Positions 15,796 through 25,350 of a stretch of 36,520 nt of DNA are shown here, one piece after another. Origin of the DNA: an uncultured Eubacteriales bacterium. Lineage in GTDB: Bacteria; Bacillota; Clostridia; Oscillospirales; QAMX01. Each line of letters opens with the position of its first letter. The stretch's first letter is position 1. Where the stretch lies: positions 1-36,520 of the forward strand of contig URVL01000004.1 in NCBI GenBank assembly GCA_900551265.1. The letters are read 5' to 3'. The position numbers and the translations under genes are program-made. The notes under the pieces were generated by a model. The model did no database searches and was not told the origin of the DNA. It worked only from the letters and a program-made list of their open reading frames with translations.

Positions 15796-15843
15796 CCCCG
15801 GTTGTGTGCCCGTACAAACGGGCGCCTCACAACCGGGGCTTTT
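15796..15843 (+). terminator. Intrinsic terminator of the Gfo/Idh-isomerase operon
   Basis: An outer 11-bp stem (CCCCGGTTGTG 15796-15806 with 15828-15838) and an inner GCCCGT/ACGGGC stem, followed by CTTTTC. Confidence 0.88.
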
Positions 15844-15865
15844 CATCCGTTTTGTAAACCGCGCC

Positions 15866-16492
15866 TCATTTCCCGGCTCTTGCGGCGCCGCTTTCGCAGG
15901 ACCCGCCGGTACGGCGGCGCCACATGACGTCCGCCGTTTTACGGAACCAGGCATCATTCTCAGGCTGTACGCCCGAAAGCCCGTCCAAAAACCGAACGAC
16001 ATCGCGCAGAGAGCCCTCTATCAGGTTATTTCCGGCAGCGCGGTTCGGCAGTCCGGACTTCGCATCGATGTGGAAGGAATGAATCAGCGTATCAATCGCA
16101 ATGAGCCGTTCGCCCGGCGTGCGAAGTGTGGGATAATCGCGGTAATATGCCTCAAAATAGCCGCCGGCCTTCCCCTGCCACAAGTCGCGGTGGCGGTAAC
16201 TGGCGTGATACGCCGCGCGCGTAAGCGTAAAGCCGCACGTTTTACAGGTCAGCATATCATTTTCCGCCGCATCCGGTGGAAAGCGAAGCCGCGCCCGGCA
16301 CACCGGACAGCAGAGCTCGCCGTGCGCAATCATTACAATCGCCTCACAGCGCAGCCAAAGCGCGATCCCGACTTCCTCCAGAAGGTCCTCGTCAAGCATA
16401 CCGGAGGCCGAAGATGCGTAGAGTTTGGCGAGCAGACGCGGCTGGAGCTTGGGCGGCCACTTCACTTTGACAGGATCCGTCGCAGGAATCAT
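15866..16492 (-). CDS. Zinc-ribbon protein of unknown function
   Basis: A 208-residue protein I cannot assign to a named family. Residues 33-57 form a predicted helical segment (DEDLLEEVGIALWLRCEAI). Next comes a zinc ribbon with CPVC (62-65) and CKTC (83-86) separated by 17 residues. The C-terminal half is mostly helical and contains a distinctive HSFHIDAKSGLPNRAAGNNL block (138-157) followed by IEGS and RFLDGLSG. I have the impression that this block recurs in uncharacterised Firmicutes proteins, but I cannot name one. No DNA-binding or catalytic motif is certain. The ATG at 16492 has GGAGG eight bases upstream, and that site directly abuts the stop of an upstream Cys-rich mini-ORF. It shares a divergent intergenic region with dxs. 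Confidence 0.8.
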   Translation of the reverse strand: MIPATDPVKVKWPPKLQPRLLAKLYASSASGMLDEDLLEEVGIALWLRCEAIVMIAHGELCCPVCRARLRFPPDAAENDMLTCKTCGFTLTRAAYHASYRHRDLWQGKAGGYFEAYYRDYPTLRTPGERLIAIDTLIHSFHIDAKSGLPNRAAGNNLIEGSLRDVVRFLDGLSGVQPENDAWFRKTADVMWRRRTGGSCESGAARAGK

Positions 16493-16505
16493 AGCGCAAT
16501 CCTCC

Positions 16506-16577
16506 CTATTCCGACATCATGCCGTCCATATGGCAGCCCGGGGCAGTGCAGTTTGCCTTGTGGCAGCCACATGACAT
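16506..16577 (-). CDS. Putative 23-residue Cys/His-rich leader peptide
   Basis: A short minus-strand frame, ATG at 16577 to TAG at 16508-16506. It encodes cysteines at 3, 5, 10 and 15, histidines at 6 and 16, and methionines at 17, 20 and 21. The pattern is C-x-C-H-x3-C-x4-C-H-M. The TAG is followed at once by the GGAGG of the zinc-ribbon gene, so the two would be coupled. It begins about 11 bases after the predicted transcript start and has no clear ribosome binding site, which is the main weakness. The spacing of thiols looks like a metal site. It could be a metal- or cysteine-sensing leader peptide, a tiny metal-binding protein, or chance. Confidence 0.4.
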   Translation of the reverse strand: MSCGCHKANCTAPGCHMDGMMSE

Positions 16578-16594
16578 GACGAAACGTTATTTTT

Positions 16595-16623
16595 ATCATA
16601 GCACATCCTGTTTTATTTGTCAC
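16595..16623 (-). promoter_or_regulatory. sigma-A promoter of the zinc-ribbon gene
   Basis: Minus strand: -35 GTGACA (16623-16618), 17-base spacer, -10 TATGAT (16600-16595). The leader is about 95 bases and contains the Cys-rich mini-ORF. Confidence 0.7.
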
Positions 16624-16702
16624 GCTGTCCTCCTATGGCAAAAACGCAGGATACGCCGCATCGTTTTCCAGATACGGGCCGCGCCTTATACCGGACAGAA
16701 TT

Positions 16703-16737
16703 CGACGATATACGAATCCCGTATTCGGGTATTGTCG
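16703..16737. repeat. Nested hairpin in the divergent zinc-ribbon/dxs region
   Basis: CGACGATA (16703-16710) pairs with TATTGTCG (16730-16737) with one wobble. It encloses CGAAT (16713-16717) and ATTCG (16723-16727). It lies about 50 bases upstream of the dxs promoter. With no U-tract, it is more likely an operator or protein-binding site than a terminator. Confidence 0.5.
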
Positions 16738-16787
16738 GGATTACTGGAAAAACCTTTTGCTTTTATGTATTTTTATACGATTTGGAC

Positions 16788-16816
16788 TTGAATTATTCAA
16801 ATAAATCTGTTAGATT
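16788..16816 (+). promoter_or_regulatory. sigma-A promoter of the dxs operon
   Basis: -35 TTGAAT (16788-16793), 17-base spacer, -10 TAGATT (16811-16816) in an AT-rich stretch. The GTG start of dxs is 60 bases downstream. Confidence 0.65.
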
Positions 16817-16876
16817 ATTCATGTATGCCTACCTACCACGCAATTGGCAGTGTGGATCCTTATGGAGGGTAACAAC

Positions 16877-18751
16877 GTGTCTCAATATCCGGTACTCGAC
16901 AGGGTCTGCTGCCCTGCTGATTTAAAAAGCCTGGATCCGAAGGAACTTCCTGCGCTCTGTTCGGACATCCGGCAGTTTTTGCTTGACAACATATCGGAGA
17001 CCGGCGGCCATCTCGCCTCAAATCTTGGGGCGGTAGAGCTGACCGTCGCGCTCCAGCTTGAATATGATACCGCGCACGACCGGCTCGTGTTCGATGTCGG
17101 ACACCAGTGCTATGTCCACAAGCTGCTCACTTCACGGCGCGCAGGCTTTTCCCGTCTGCGGCAGTTCGGCGGTATGTCCGGTTTCCCAAGGCCGGATGAG
17201 AGCGTCCACGACGCTTTTATCGCAGGGCATGCCTCTACGTCCATTTCCGCAGCGACGGGGATGGCGCGAGCCCGTACCCTGCTGGGCGAAGACTATGACG
17301 TCGTGGCGGTCATCGGCGACGGCGCGCTCTCGGGCGGTATGGCTTACGAGGCTTTAAATGACGCCGGGCGCAGCGGCGAACCGATGGTTGTTATTTTAAA
17401 CGACAACGATATGTCTATTTCAAAAAGCGTCGGCGCCATCGCGCAGTATCTGTCGCGCATGCGCCTGCGTCCTGCCTATTCCCACACAAAGCAGGCGGTT
17501 AAGAGCCTGTTTTACAAGCTCCCGGGCGGACGCGGGCTTGTGCGCTGGACGCACGACCTCAAGCAGCGCTTCAAATATCTTCTGCTCCCGGGCACCATTT
17601 TCGAAGATATGGGGTTTCTCTACATTGGTCCGGCGGACGGGCACGACGTAGAGGGAATCCGGCGCCTGATCCGCTATGCGAAAGAGCAGGCCTGTCCGGC
17701 GCTGATTCATCTCAAGACCGTCAAGGGCAAGGGCTACCGCTTTTCTCAGGAGCGTCCGGACGCTTTTCATGGCACCTCGAGCTTTGATATGGCAACCGGA
17801 AAGCCCGTTGCGGTAAGCCGCGCAAACTTTTCGGACGTATTCGGCGCCGAGCTGGTTGCGCTCGCGGCACAAAACCCCCGTGTCTGCGCAATTACGGCGG
17901 CCATGACCGCCGGTACCGGGCTTTCAGAATTTGCCGGCCGTTTCCCGGCACGGTTTGTAGACGTCGGCATTGCGGAGGAACATGCCGTCACAATGGCGGC
18001 GGGCATGGCAAAGCAGGGCATGATCCCCGTGGTCGCCATCTATTCTACGTTTTTACAGCGCGCTTACGACCAAATCATTCATGACGTGTCAATCGACCCG
18101 CTCCACATCGTGTTTGCCATTGACCGCGCCGGGATTTCCGGCGAGGATGGCGAAACGCATCAGGGTCTTTTTGACGCGGCGTTTCTCGCAACCATCCCGC
18201 ATATGACGGTGCTGTGTCCTGCAAACGAACGGGAGCTGCGCGCCGCGCTGCGCCGCGCAGTGGAAGAGGAGACCGGACCGGTCGCCATCCGCTATCCCAA
18301 AGGCAGTTCCGGCGCCATGCGGGAAAACCATATGTCGGAGCCGGCAACGCTTTTGCGCCGTGATGAGGGCGCGCGCGTCACGCTCGTGTCCTACGGCGTG
18401 CTGATCAACCATACGCTGGATGCCGCGCAGTTGCTTGCCGCGCAGGGGATCAGGTGCGAAGTCGTCAAGTTAAACGAAATCAAGCCGCTGCCGGTTGCGG
18501 CAGTCCGCCGGTCTGCGGAACGTACGGGCCTGTGCGTGGTGATAGAGGACACCGTAAGCGAAGGCTGCGTGGGGCAGCGGCTTGCGCCTTCCCTGCCGGG
18601 CGTACGGATGCTTCTGTGTAATGCGGGAGACGCTTTTCTGCGCTGCGGGAAAATTTCGGAGTTGCAAAATCTGCTTGGGCTGGATGCCGCAGGCATCGCC
18701 GGCCGCGTAGCGGCAGAGATGAAAATAGAGAAAACGGGAGAAGTCGTATGA
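16877..18751 (+). CDS. dxs: 1-deoxy-D-xylulose-5-phosphate synthase
   Basis: A 624-residue thiamine-diphosphate enzyme joining pyruvate and glyceraldehyde-3-phosphate in the first step of the MEP isoprenoid pathway. Features: HLASNLGAVELTVALQ, DVGHQ (about 74), the TPP/Mg motif GDGALSGG followed by NDNDMSISKSVGA, GPADGHD, the DVGIAEEHAV catalytic-Glu segment, and DRAGISGEDGETHQG. The start is taken as GTG at 16877 because GGAGGG lies six bases upstream. An ATG 15 bases earlier would place that site inside the gene. It opens a nine-gene plus-strand run, and its stop overlaps the next start by four bases. ispA and xseAB, common neighbours, are absent upstream. Confidence 0.96.
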   Translation: MSQYPVLDRVCCPADLKSLDPKELPALCSDIRQFLLDNISETGGHLASNLGAVELTVALQLEYDTAHDRLVFDVGHQCYVHKLLTSRRAGFSRLRQFGGMSGFPRPDESVHDAFIAGHASTSISAATGMARARTLLGEDYDVVAVIGDGALSGGMAYEALNDAGRSGEPMVVILNDNDMSISKSVGAIAQYLSRMRLRPAYSHTKQAVKSLFYKLPGGRGLVRWTHDLKQRFKYLLLPGTIFEDMGFLYIGPADGHDVEGIRRLIRYAKEQACPALIHLKTVKGKGYRFSQERPDAFHGTSSFDMATGKPVAVSRANFSDVFGAELVALAAQNPRVCAITAAMTAGTGLSEFAGRFPARFVDVGIAEEHAVTMAAGMAKQGMIPVVAIYSTFLQRAYDQIIHDVSIDPLHIVFAIDRAGISGEDGETHQGLFDAAFLATIPHMTVLCPANERELRAALRRAVEEETGPVAIRYPKGSSGAMRENHMSEPATLLRRDEGARVTLVSYGVLINHTLDAAQLLAAQGIRCEVVKLNEIKPLPVAAVRRSAERTGLCVVIEDTVSEGCVGQRLAPSLPGVRMLLCNAGDAFLRCGKISELQNLLGLDAAGIAGRVAAEMKIEKTGEVV

Positions 18752-19038
18752 GTGAGTTTTTAGAGGCCTGCATGGTGGTGTCCTTCGGCATTTCGTGGCC
18801 CATGAACATTATCAAATCCGTACGTACGCGCTCGGCAAAGGGAAAAAGCCTGCCTTTTCTGCTGTTTATTTTTGCAGGTTATATCTGCGGCATCGCCTCA
18901 AAACTGATTTCCGGAAATATCACCTATGTGTTTGTTTTTTATGTGTTAAACCTGCTCATGGTAGGCACAGACATCATTCTTTACTTTAGAAACCGCCGTC
19001 TGGACGCCCAGCGCGCCGCAGCCGGGGAAAGGGTGTAA
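18748..19038 (+). CDS. Small PQ-loop/SemiSWEET-like membrane protein
   Basis: A 96-residue protein with about three hydrophobic segments (residues 5-24, 35-54 and 59-80). The segment SWPMNIIKSVRTRSAKGKS (16-34) resembles the first helix and loop of PQ-loop proteins: a proline in the helix, then a basic loop ending in the S-L-P segment of the next helix. The length and three-helix layout match SemiSWEET half-transporters, which work as dimers. The ATG overlaps the dxs stop (ATGA), and nadK starts one base after its stop, so it is firmly within the operon. tlyA usually occupies this place in Firmicutes. Family assignment is by pattern only, and the transported solute is unknown. Confidence 0.72.
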   Translation: MSEFLEACMVVSFGISWPMNIIKSVRTRSAKGKSLPFLLFIFAGYICGIASKLISGNITYVFVFYVLNLLMVGTDIILYFRNRRLDAQRAAAGERV

Positions 19039-19039
19039 T

Positions 19040-19906
19040 ATGCCGTTTTTCCAGGCAGTTATCTATGTATCGCACCGCCCGGGATGCGCGGCGGTGGCGC
19101 TCGACTGCGCGCGCGTTCTCGCGGCGCACGGCGTACGCGCGACGGCTCCTGTTGAATACTGTGCCAGGGAGGCGCGCGCAGCCCTTCAGGCACAGCCGGA
19201 AGAAGCGGCGCTTTGCGGGGCGGATGTGGCCATCGTCGTCGGCGGGGACGGTTCCATCCTGCGCGCGGCGCGCGCGGCTGCCCCGCGCGGAATCCCGATC
19301 CTCGGCGTAAACATGGGGCGCGTCGGCTTTATGTCGGAGCTGGAGCCGTCCGAGTTGGAAGCGATCGGCGCCATGTGCCGGGGCGAATATGATATGGAAG
19401 AGCGTATGATGCTGCGCACGACAGTCCGGCGCGGAAACGAAACGCTGCTTGACGCGCATTCGCTAAACGACATGACGGTCAACCGCGCGGAAAACCATAA
19501 ACTGATTGAGCTTGGCATCTGGAGCGACGCGCAGTTTATTTCCAAATTCCGCGCCGACGGCGTCATTGTGGCGACCCCGACCGGATCCACGGCATACTCC
19601 ATGTCGGCGGGCGGTCCCATCCTGGAACCGACGCTCCACAATCTGACCATTACCCCGATCTGTGCGCAGGGGCTCTATGCGAAATCGTTTGTGCTGGCGC
19701 CGAACCGCAGGGTAAGCATCCAAATCGCAGACGGTCACCGCGGCGCAATTCTCACGCCGGACGGGCAGGAAGGCGTACGTGTGTCGGCGGGAGACGAGAT
19801 CATTGTTTCTCAGTCGCCCTATGTCACGCGGCTCATCCGCATCAAGGGCAGAAGCGTTTATGAAATCATCCGTGACAAGCTTAATTTTGATTATACTGAT
19901 TATTAA
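19040..19906 (+). CDS. nadK: NAD kinase
   Basis: A 288-residue protein that phosphorylates NAD to NADP in the cytosol. Family motifs in order: VVGGDGSILRAAR (the GGDG phosphate-binding motif, about 67-79), GVNMGRVGFMSEL (about 91-103), LNDMTVNR, and ADGVIVATPTGSTAYSMSAGGP with the conserved TPTGSTAY loop. The glycine-rich C-terminal sheet is present. The ATG follows the previous stop by one base with a GAAAGGGTG site inside the upstream gene. Its place before argR and recN is the standard Firmicutes order. Confidence 0.97.
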   Translation: MPFFQAVIYVSHRPGCAAVALDCARVLAAHGVRATAPVEYCAREARAALQAQPEEAALCGADVAIVVGGDGSILRAARAAAPRGIPILGVNMGRVGFMSELEPSELEAIGAMCRGEYDMEERMMLRTTVRRGNETLLDAHSLNDMTVNRAENHKLIELGIWSDAQFISKFRADGVIVATPTGSTAYSMSAGGPILEPTLHNLTITPICAQGLYAKSFVLAPNRRVSIQIADGHRGAILTPDGQEGVRVSAGDEIIVSQSPYVTRLIRIKGRSVYEIIRDKLNFDYTDY

Positions 19907-19917
19907 GGAGGCTATGT

Positions 19918-20370
19918 ATGAAGTTTCAGCGCCAGTCAAAAATCCTGGAACTCATTGAGAAGGAGCAGATTGACACACAGGAAGACCTCTCCCGACGTTT
20001 GAAAGAGTGGGGGTTTTCCACAACGCAGGCAACCATCTCGCGCGATATCAAGGAACTGCGCCTTGTGAAAGTCATGACGCCGGACGGTACCTATAAATAT
20101 GCCTCCGCCGCAAGCGAAAACGAGGCCGGCATGATGGGCCGCATCCGTAACATCTTTAAAGAGAGCGTGGTCGCCATCAACAGCGCGCAGAACATCGTGG
20201 TCATTAAAACGCTGCCAGGTCTCGGTTCCGCAGCGGGCTATGCCGTGGATGCGCTGCGCCAGCCGGATATTGTCGGCTCCATCGCCGGCGACGATACGGT
20301 GTTTGTCGTCATGTCCTCTACGGAAAAAGCGGAGACGTTCCGGGAGGAAGCGCGTTCGCTTCTCAGCTGA
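19918..20370 (+). CDS. argR: Arginine repressor ArgR/AhrC
   Basis: A 150-residue regulator of arginine biosynthesis and catabolism genes. The N-terminal winged helix includes STTQATISRDIKELRLVK (34-51), the classic ArgR recognition helix. The C-terminal domain carries the arginine-binding and hexamer segment PGLGSAAGYAVDAL followed by IVGSIAGDDTVFVV. The ATG is preceded by AAGGAGG. It sits between nadK and recN, as in Bacillus, where the regulator has this position without controlling its neighbours. Confidence 0.97.
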   Translation: MKFQRQSKILELIEKEQIDTQEDLSRRLKEWGFSTTQATISRDIKELRLVKVMTPDGTYKYASAASENEAGMMGRIRNIFKESVVAINSAQNIVVIKTLPGLGSAAGYAVDALRQPDIVGSIAGDDTVFVVMSSTEKAETFREEARSLLS

Positions 20371-20394
20371 CTGGCCTGAAAGAAGGGGGTTTCT

Positions 20395-22107
20395 ATGCTC
20401 TCAGCGCTCCATATTGAAAATATTGCCGTCGTCGAATCCGCAGATATTGCATTCGACGAGGGGTTTAACGTATTAACCGGCGAGACCGGCGCGGGAAAGT
20501 CGATCGTTGTGGACTCGATCGGCGCGGTGCTGGGCGCCAGAACCAGCCGTGATCTGGTACGCAGCGGTGCCGGGCGCGCTTCGGTGACGGCGCTGTTTTG
20601 CGATCTCTCGCCGGAATCGCTTGCCGCGCTTTCGGCGCTTGGCGTTGCGCCGGACGAGGACGGATGCCTGCTCGTTACGCGTGAAATTTCGGCCGACGGG
20701 CGCGGCGTCTGCCGGGTGGGCGGCCGTCCGGCAACGGCGGCGATCCTGCGCGGCATGGCGCCATATCTCATCAACATCCACGGCCAGCATGACAGCCAGC
20801 AGCTGTTAGACGACGCGGCGCACATCCGCTATCTCGATGCGTTCGCGCATGCGGACGGGGCGCTTGCCGCTTACCAGGAGGCCTATACGGCCTGGCAAAA
20901 AACACAAAAGGAAATAGAAAAGCTCTCCATGGACGGTGCGGAAAAAGCGCGCCGTATGGATATGCTGCGCTATCAAATCGCGCAGCTGGAACGCGCCAAT
21001 TTGCGCGAGGGGGAAGACGACGAACTGGAGGCGCGCCGAAAACTTCTGGCCAACGCCGAGCATATTACGCAGGCAGTCGCCGAGGCGACGGATGCCCTCT
21101 ACGGAGAAGAAGACGGGAGCGGCGCCGTCGCGGCAGTTTTTGCGGCGGCACGTGCGGTGGAACGCGCCGCGCGGTACGACGAAACGCTGGCGCCGCATGC
21201 GGCGGAACTCTCCGATCTCGCCTATCGGCTGGAAGATACCGCCCGCGAGGTAATGGCCGCGGGCGACGGCCTGGGTTACTCCCAGCGCGAACTTGATGAG
21301 ATCCAGTCTCGGCTGGATGTGATTTCCCGGCTCTCCAAACGTTACGGCGGGACGGTCGCGGACATGCTTGCCTATCTGGACAAATGCCGCGCGGAACTTG
21401 ACCAGATGGAGTATGCCGACGACCGCATCGGACATCTGGAAAAGCAGGCCGAGAAGCAGTACGGCGCGGCGCTCTCGCTTGCCGAGTCGCTTTCTGCCTG
21501 CCGCGCCGGCGCCGCGCGGGAACTGGAGTCGCGTATCCGCGCGGAGCTTTCCTATCTCGATATGCCGCGCGCCCGCTTTGAAATCCGCCTGACGCGGCCT
21601 GAAGGCGAACGTCCGGCGCTGGGGCCCGGCGGACTTGACCGCGCGGTGTTTCTCATCTCCGTCAATGCCGGGGAGGAGCCGAAGCCGCTCTCCCGCGTGG
21701 CGTCCGGCGGCGAGCTGTCGCGTGTGATGCTGGCGCTCAAAAACGTTCTGGCCGAAGGCGACGGCGTACGTACGCTCGTCTTTGACGAAGTGGATACCGG
21801 CATTTCCGGACGCGCCGCGCAAAAGGTGGCGCGCAAGCTGGCCGAACTCTCACGCGGGCGCCAGGTGCTGTGCGTCACGCATCTGACGCAGATTGCCGCG
21901 ATGGCCGACCGGCAGCTTCTGATTGAAAAGGCGGAGCGGGACGGACGTGCGTACACAAAGATTACGCCGCTTACTCCGGAGGGGCGCGTAAGAGAGCTTG
22001 CACGCATCAGCGCGGGCGAGACCGTCACGGAAGCGACCCTTGCTGCGGCGCGCGAAATGCTCGCGGAGGCCGAAGCCTATAAACATACGCTTGAATCTTC
22101 ACACTGA
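20395..22107 (+). CDS. recN: DNA repair protein RecN
   Basis: A 570-residue SMC-like ATPase recruited early to double-strand breaks. Walker A is TGETGAGKS (about 28-36), followed by the [14 protein letters not shown] segment. A long coiled-coil region fills about residues 150-370, followed by the ABC signature [17 protein letters not shown] and Walker [18 protein letters not shown]. The length matches the family. The ATG has AAGAAGGGGG upstream, 24 bases after argR. lepA follows 13 bases after the stop. Confidence 0.97.
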   Translation: MLSALHIENIAVVESADIAFDEGFNVLTGETGAGKSIVVDSIGAVLGARTSRDLVRSGAGRASVTALFCDLSPESLAALSALGVAPDEDGCLLVTREISADGRGVCRVGGRPATAAILRGMAPYLINIHGQHDSQQLLDDAAHIRYLDAFAHADGALAAYQEAYTAWQKTQKEIEKLSMDGAEKARRMDMLRYQIAQLERANLREGEDDELEARRKLLANAEHITQAVAEATDALYGEEDGSGAVAAVFAAARAVERAARYDETLAPHAAELSDLAYRLEDTAREVMAAGDGLGYSQRELDEIQSRLDVISRLSKRYGGTVADMLAYLDKCRAELDQMEYADDRIGHLEKQAEKQYGAALSLAESLSACRAGAARELESRIRAELSYLDMPRARFEIRLTRPEGERPALGPGGLDRAVFLISVNAGEEPKPLSRVASGGELSRVMLALKNVLAEGDGVRTLVFDEVDTGISGRAAQKVARKLAELSRGRQVLCVTHLTQIAAMADRQLLIEKAERDGRAYTKITPLTPEGRVRELARISAGETVTEATLAAAREMLAEAEAYKHTLESSH

Positions 22108-22120
22108 GGAGTTTCCATAC

Positions 22121-23923
22121 ATGGATCAGAAAAACATCCGCAATTTCTCCATCATTGCGCATATCGACCACGGGAAGTCCACGCTGGCCGACCGGCTTCT
22201 GGAATTGACCGGCGCCGTGGAAAAACGCAATATGGAAAGTCAGCTTCTGGACAATATGGAGCTGGAACGCGAGCGCGGCATTACGATTAAGGCCCGCGCG
22301 GTGCGTCTGGATTACAAGGCCGACGACGGCCAGACCTACTACTTTAACCTGATCGATACGCCCGGCCACGTGGACTTCAACTACGAGGTCAGCCGTTCCC
22401 TTGCCGCGTGCGAGGGTGCGGTGCTCGTTGTGGACGCGTCACAGGGCGTGGAAGCGCAGACGCTTGCCAATACCTACCTCGCCATTGAAAACAATCTCGA
22501 GATTGTTCCGGTCATCAACAAAATCGACCTCCCCGCCGCCGATCCGGAACGGGTGAAACAGGAAATTGAGGATATCATCGGCATCGTGGCGGAAGACGCA
22601 CCGGAGATCTCCGCAAAGAACAACATCAATATCCATGCGGTGCCCGAACGCATTGTGCGCGATATCCCGCCGCCCGACGGTGATCCGGACGCGCCGCTGC
22701 GTGCGCTGATCTTTGACAGTCAGTACGACAGCTATCGCGGCGTTATCGTCTATATCCGTGTGATGGAGGGCACCCTTCGCGCAGGCGATACGGTGCTCAT
22801 GATGGCGACCGGTGCAAAGTTTGAGGTCGTGGAAGCCGGGTATATGCGCGCCTTATCCCTGGAACCGGCGGAATGCCTGTCCGCCGGCGAGGTCGGCTAT
22901 TTTACGGCGAGCATCAAATCCCTCGGCGATACGCACGTGGGCGATACCGTCACTCTGGCCGCACGGCCTGCGGCGGAGGCTCTGCCCGGTTACCGTAAGG
23001 TACAGTCGATGGTCTATTCCGGCGTCTATCCCGCCGACGGCGCGCGTTACGACGACCTGCACGACGCGCTGGACAAGCTCGTCCTAAACGACGCCTCGCT
23101 CTCCTATGAACCGGAAACCTCCACGGCGCTCGGCTTTGGGTTCCGCTGCGGTTTTTTGGGCCTGCTCCATATGGAGATTATCATAGAGCGTATCGAGCGG
23201 GAGTTCAATATCGATCTGATCACAACGGCGCCCAGCGTCGTTTACCGCGTGCATTTGACAAACGGCGAGGAACAGGTGGTGGACAATCCCCTGAAATTTC
23301 CCGATCCCGCCGTCATCGATTACGCAGAGGAGCCGTTTGTCAAGGCAAATATTATGACGCCGACCGACTATGTCGGCAATATCATGGAGCTGTGCCAGCA
23401 GCGCCGCGGCGTGTTCCGCGACATGACCTATCTTGACAAAACGCGCGTAGAAATTCATTATGAGCTGCCGCTCAACGAGATCATCTACGATTTCTTTGAC
23501 GCGCTCAAGTCCCGCACGCGCGGGTACGCGTCGCTGGACTATGAGTTCTTGGGCTATCAGAAGAGCGACCTTGTCAAGCTGGACATCATGTTAAACGGCG
23601 AAATCGTAGACGCGCTCTCTTTCATTGTATTCCGCGACGAGGCCTATCCGCGCGCGCGCCGGATCTGTGAAAAACTCAAGGAAAACATCCCCCGCCAGCT
23701 CTTTGAGATCCCGGTGCAGGCGTGCATCGGCGGCAAGATCATTGCGCGCGAGACCGTGAAGGCCATGCGCAAGGACGTTTTGGCCAAGTGCTACGGCGGC
23801 GATATCACGCGGAAAAAGAAGCTCCTGGAAAAACAGAAGGAAGGCAAAAAGAAAATGCGCTCGCTCGGCTCCGTCGACGTACCGCATGAGGCCTTCATGG
23901 CGGTGCTGAAATTTGATGAATAA
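22121..23923 (+). CDS. lepA: Elongation factor 4 (LepA)
   Basis: A 600-residue ribosome-associated translation GTPase. The N-terminus [20 protein letters not shown] gives G1 AHIDHGKS (13-20), G3 DTPGHVDF, and G4 NKIDLP. EF-G-like domains II, III and V follow, and then the LepA-specific C-terminal domain with [17 protein letters not shown]. The ATG at 22121 has GAGGA upstream. The long in-frame extension lies within recN and is rejected. Its last eight bases overlap the start of hemW, the standard lepA-hemW pairing. Confidence 0.97.
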   Translation: MDQKNIRNFSIIAHIDHGKSTLADRLLELTGAVEKRNMESQLLDNMELERERGITIKARAVRLDYKADDGQTYYFNLIDTPGHVDFNYEVSRSLAACEGAVLVVDASQGVEAQTLANTYLAIENNLEIVPVINKIDLPAADPERVKQEIEDIIGIVAEDAPEISAKNNINIHAVPERIVRDIPPPDGDPDAPLRALIFDSQYDSYRGVIVYIRVMEGTLRAGDTVLMMATGAKFEVVEAGYMRALSLEPAECLSAGEVGYFTASIKSLGDTHVGDTVTLAARPAAEALPGYRKVQSMVYSGVYPADGARYDDLHDALDKLVLNDASLSYEPETSTALGFGFRCGFLGLLHMEIIIERIEREFNIDLITTAPSVVYRVHLTNGEEQVVDNPLKFPDPAVIDYAEEPFVKANIMTPTDYVGNIMELCQQRRGVFRDMTYLDKTRVEIHYELPLNEIIYDFFDALKSRTRGYASLDYEFLGYQKSDLVKLDIMLNGEIVDALSFIVFRDEAYPRARRICEKLKENIPRQLFEIPVQACIGGKIIARETVKAMRKDVLAKCYGGDITRKKKLLEKQKEGKKKMRSLGSVDVPHEAFMAVLKFDE

Positions 23924-25055
23924 CCTTGGTATCTATATTCACGTGCCGTTTTGTGTGAAAAAATGCGCGTACTGTGACTTTTACTCCGCGCCCGGCACAC
24001 CGGATCTTATGGACGCCTACGCGGACGCGCTTGCCGCGCACATCCGCGCGTCCGGCGGCGGACAGCGCCGGACGGCGGATACCGTCTATTTCGGCGGCGG
24101 TACGCCCACAGTGCTCGGCGTTCGGGGGCTTGTACATGTGCTCGCCGCCGTGCGCGACACGTTTGCACTGACTCCGGACGCAGAAATCACACTCGAGGCG
24201 AACCCCGGCGATCTCTGCCTCCGCCCTGCCGACGGCGGCGAAAACATGATTCTGCCGCTGGCGGTCCTGTATGCCGCGGGATTTAACCGGCTCTCCTTCG
24301 GCGTGCAGTCGTCGCAGGATGCGGAGCTCGCCCTGCTTGGGCGGCGGCACAGGTTTGAGGACGCCCGCCGCGCCGTTCTTGCCGCGCGCTGCGTGGGGTT
24401 CGAGAATCTGACGCTCGACCTCATGTACGGCCTGCCGGGACAGGACATGGACCGCTGGGAGCAGAGCGTGCGGGATATCCTGGCGCTCGCGCCGGAACAC
24501 ATCTCCTGCTATGCCCTGAAGCTGGAGGCCGGTACGCCGCTCTACGCGCGCCGTGACGAGCTGCCGGACGACGAAACGTGCCTTGCGCAGTATCTTTACG
24601 CCGTGGAAGCGTTTACAGCGGCAGGGTACCGGCAATATGAAATTTCAAATTTTGCGCGGGATGGTTTTGAATCCCGCCATAACAGCAAATATTGGACCGG
24701 CGCGCCGTATCTGGGGTTTGGCCCGTCCGCGCACTCCTACGAAAACGGCGTGCGCTGGGCATGGGCGGACGATACCGCCGCCTATACGCGCGGCGTGTAC
24801 CGCGAAAAAGAGCGCCTGACGCTCACCGCGCGCGACAGGCTGGAAGAGGAGATCATGCTCGCTCTGCGCACGACGCGCGGTCTGGACCCCGCCACCCTCC
24901 CGGAGAATCTCCGCGAGGATACGGCGGCCGTGCTGGAAAAATACGCGCCTTATGGTCTGGTGCGGCGGGAAGGTCCCCGTTTTGTCCTGACGCCGCGCGG
25001 CATGTTTGTCTCAAACGCGATCATTTCTGAATTATTCGGGCTTATTCCCGACTGA
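23916..25055 (+). CDS. hemW: Radical SAM heme chaperone HemW
   Basis: A 379-residue radical SAM protein formerly annotated as oxygen-independent coproporphyrinogen III oxidase. The cluster motif is [10 protein letters not shown] (C-x3-C-x2-C near residues 13-20), followed by [10 protein letters not shown] and [33 protein letters not shown] sequence, with the HNxxYW signature, separates HemW from true HemN. HemW binds heme and probably delivers it to respiratory proteins. The start is ATG 23916, overlapping the lepA stop; a TTG three bases earlier is also possible. No strong ribosome binding site is seen, so coupling to lepA is likely. Confidence 0.94.
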   Translation: MNNLGIYIHVPFCVKKCAYCDFYSAPGTPDLMDAYADALAAHIRASGGGQRRTADTVYFGGGTPTVLGVRGLVHVLAAVRDTFALTPDAEITLEANPGDLCLRPADGGENMILPLAVLYAAGFNRLSFGVQSSQDAELALLGRRHRFEDARRAVLAARCVGFENLTLDLMYGLPGQDMDRWEQSVRDILALAPEHISCYALKLEAGTPLYARRDELPDDETCLAQYLYAVEAFTAAGYRQYEISNFARDGFESRHNSKYWTGAPYLGFGPSAHSYENGVRWAWADDTAAYTRGVYREKERLTLTARDRLEEEIMLALRTTRGLDPATLPENLREDTAAVLEKYAPYGLVRREGPRFVLTPRGMFVSNAIISELFGLIPD

Positions 25056-25068
25056 AGGAGGACTCCCC

Positions 25069-25338
25069 ATGAGAGCAGTCATTACTGTCATCGGTCATGA
25101 TACCGTAGGTATCATCGCCAAAACGTCCGCCGTGCTTTCACGGCACAACGTCAATATTCTGGACATTACGCAAAGCGTCATGGGCGACATCTTTGCCATG
25201 GTAATGTTTGCGGATATCTCCGCGTGCAGCGTCCCGTTCCGCGATCTGCAAAACGAGCTGGAGGCCCTGGGCGCCGAGATCGGCGTACAGATCAGCGCAG
25301 TGCATGAAGACATTTTCAACGCCATGCATACGGTGTAA
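25069..25338 (+). CDS. ACT domain-containing protein (UPF0237)
   Basis: An 89-residue protein made of one ACT domain: MRAVITVIGHDTVGIIAKTS opens the first strand and helix, and NVNILDITQSVMGDIFAM the second strand. ACT domains usually bind amino acids as regulatory modules. Stand-alone UPF0237 proteins are typically encoded beside UPF0210 proteins, as here, 12 bases apart. They probably form a complex or regulate it, but the function is unproven. ATG 25069 has AAGGAGG seven bases upstream. Confidence 0.92.
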   Translation: MRAVITVIGHDTVGIIAKTSAVLSRHNVNILDITQSVMGDIFAMVMFADISACSVPFRDLQNELEALGAEIGVQISAVHEDIFNAMHTV

Positions 25339-25350
25339 GGAGCAAAAACG

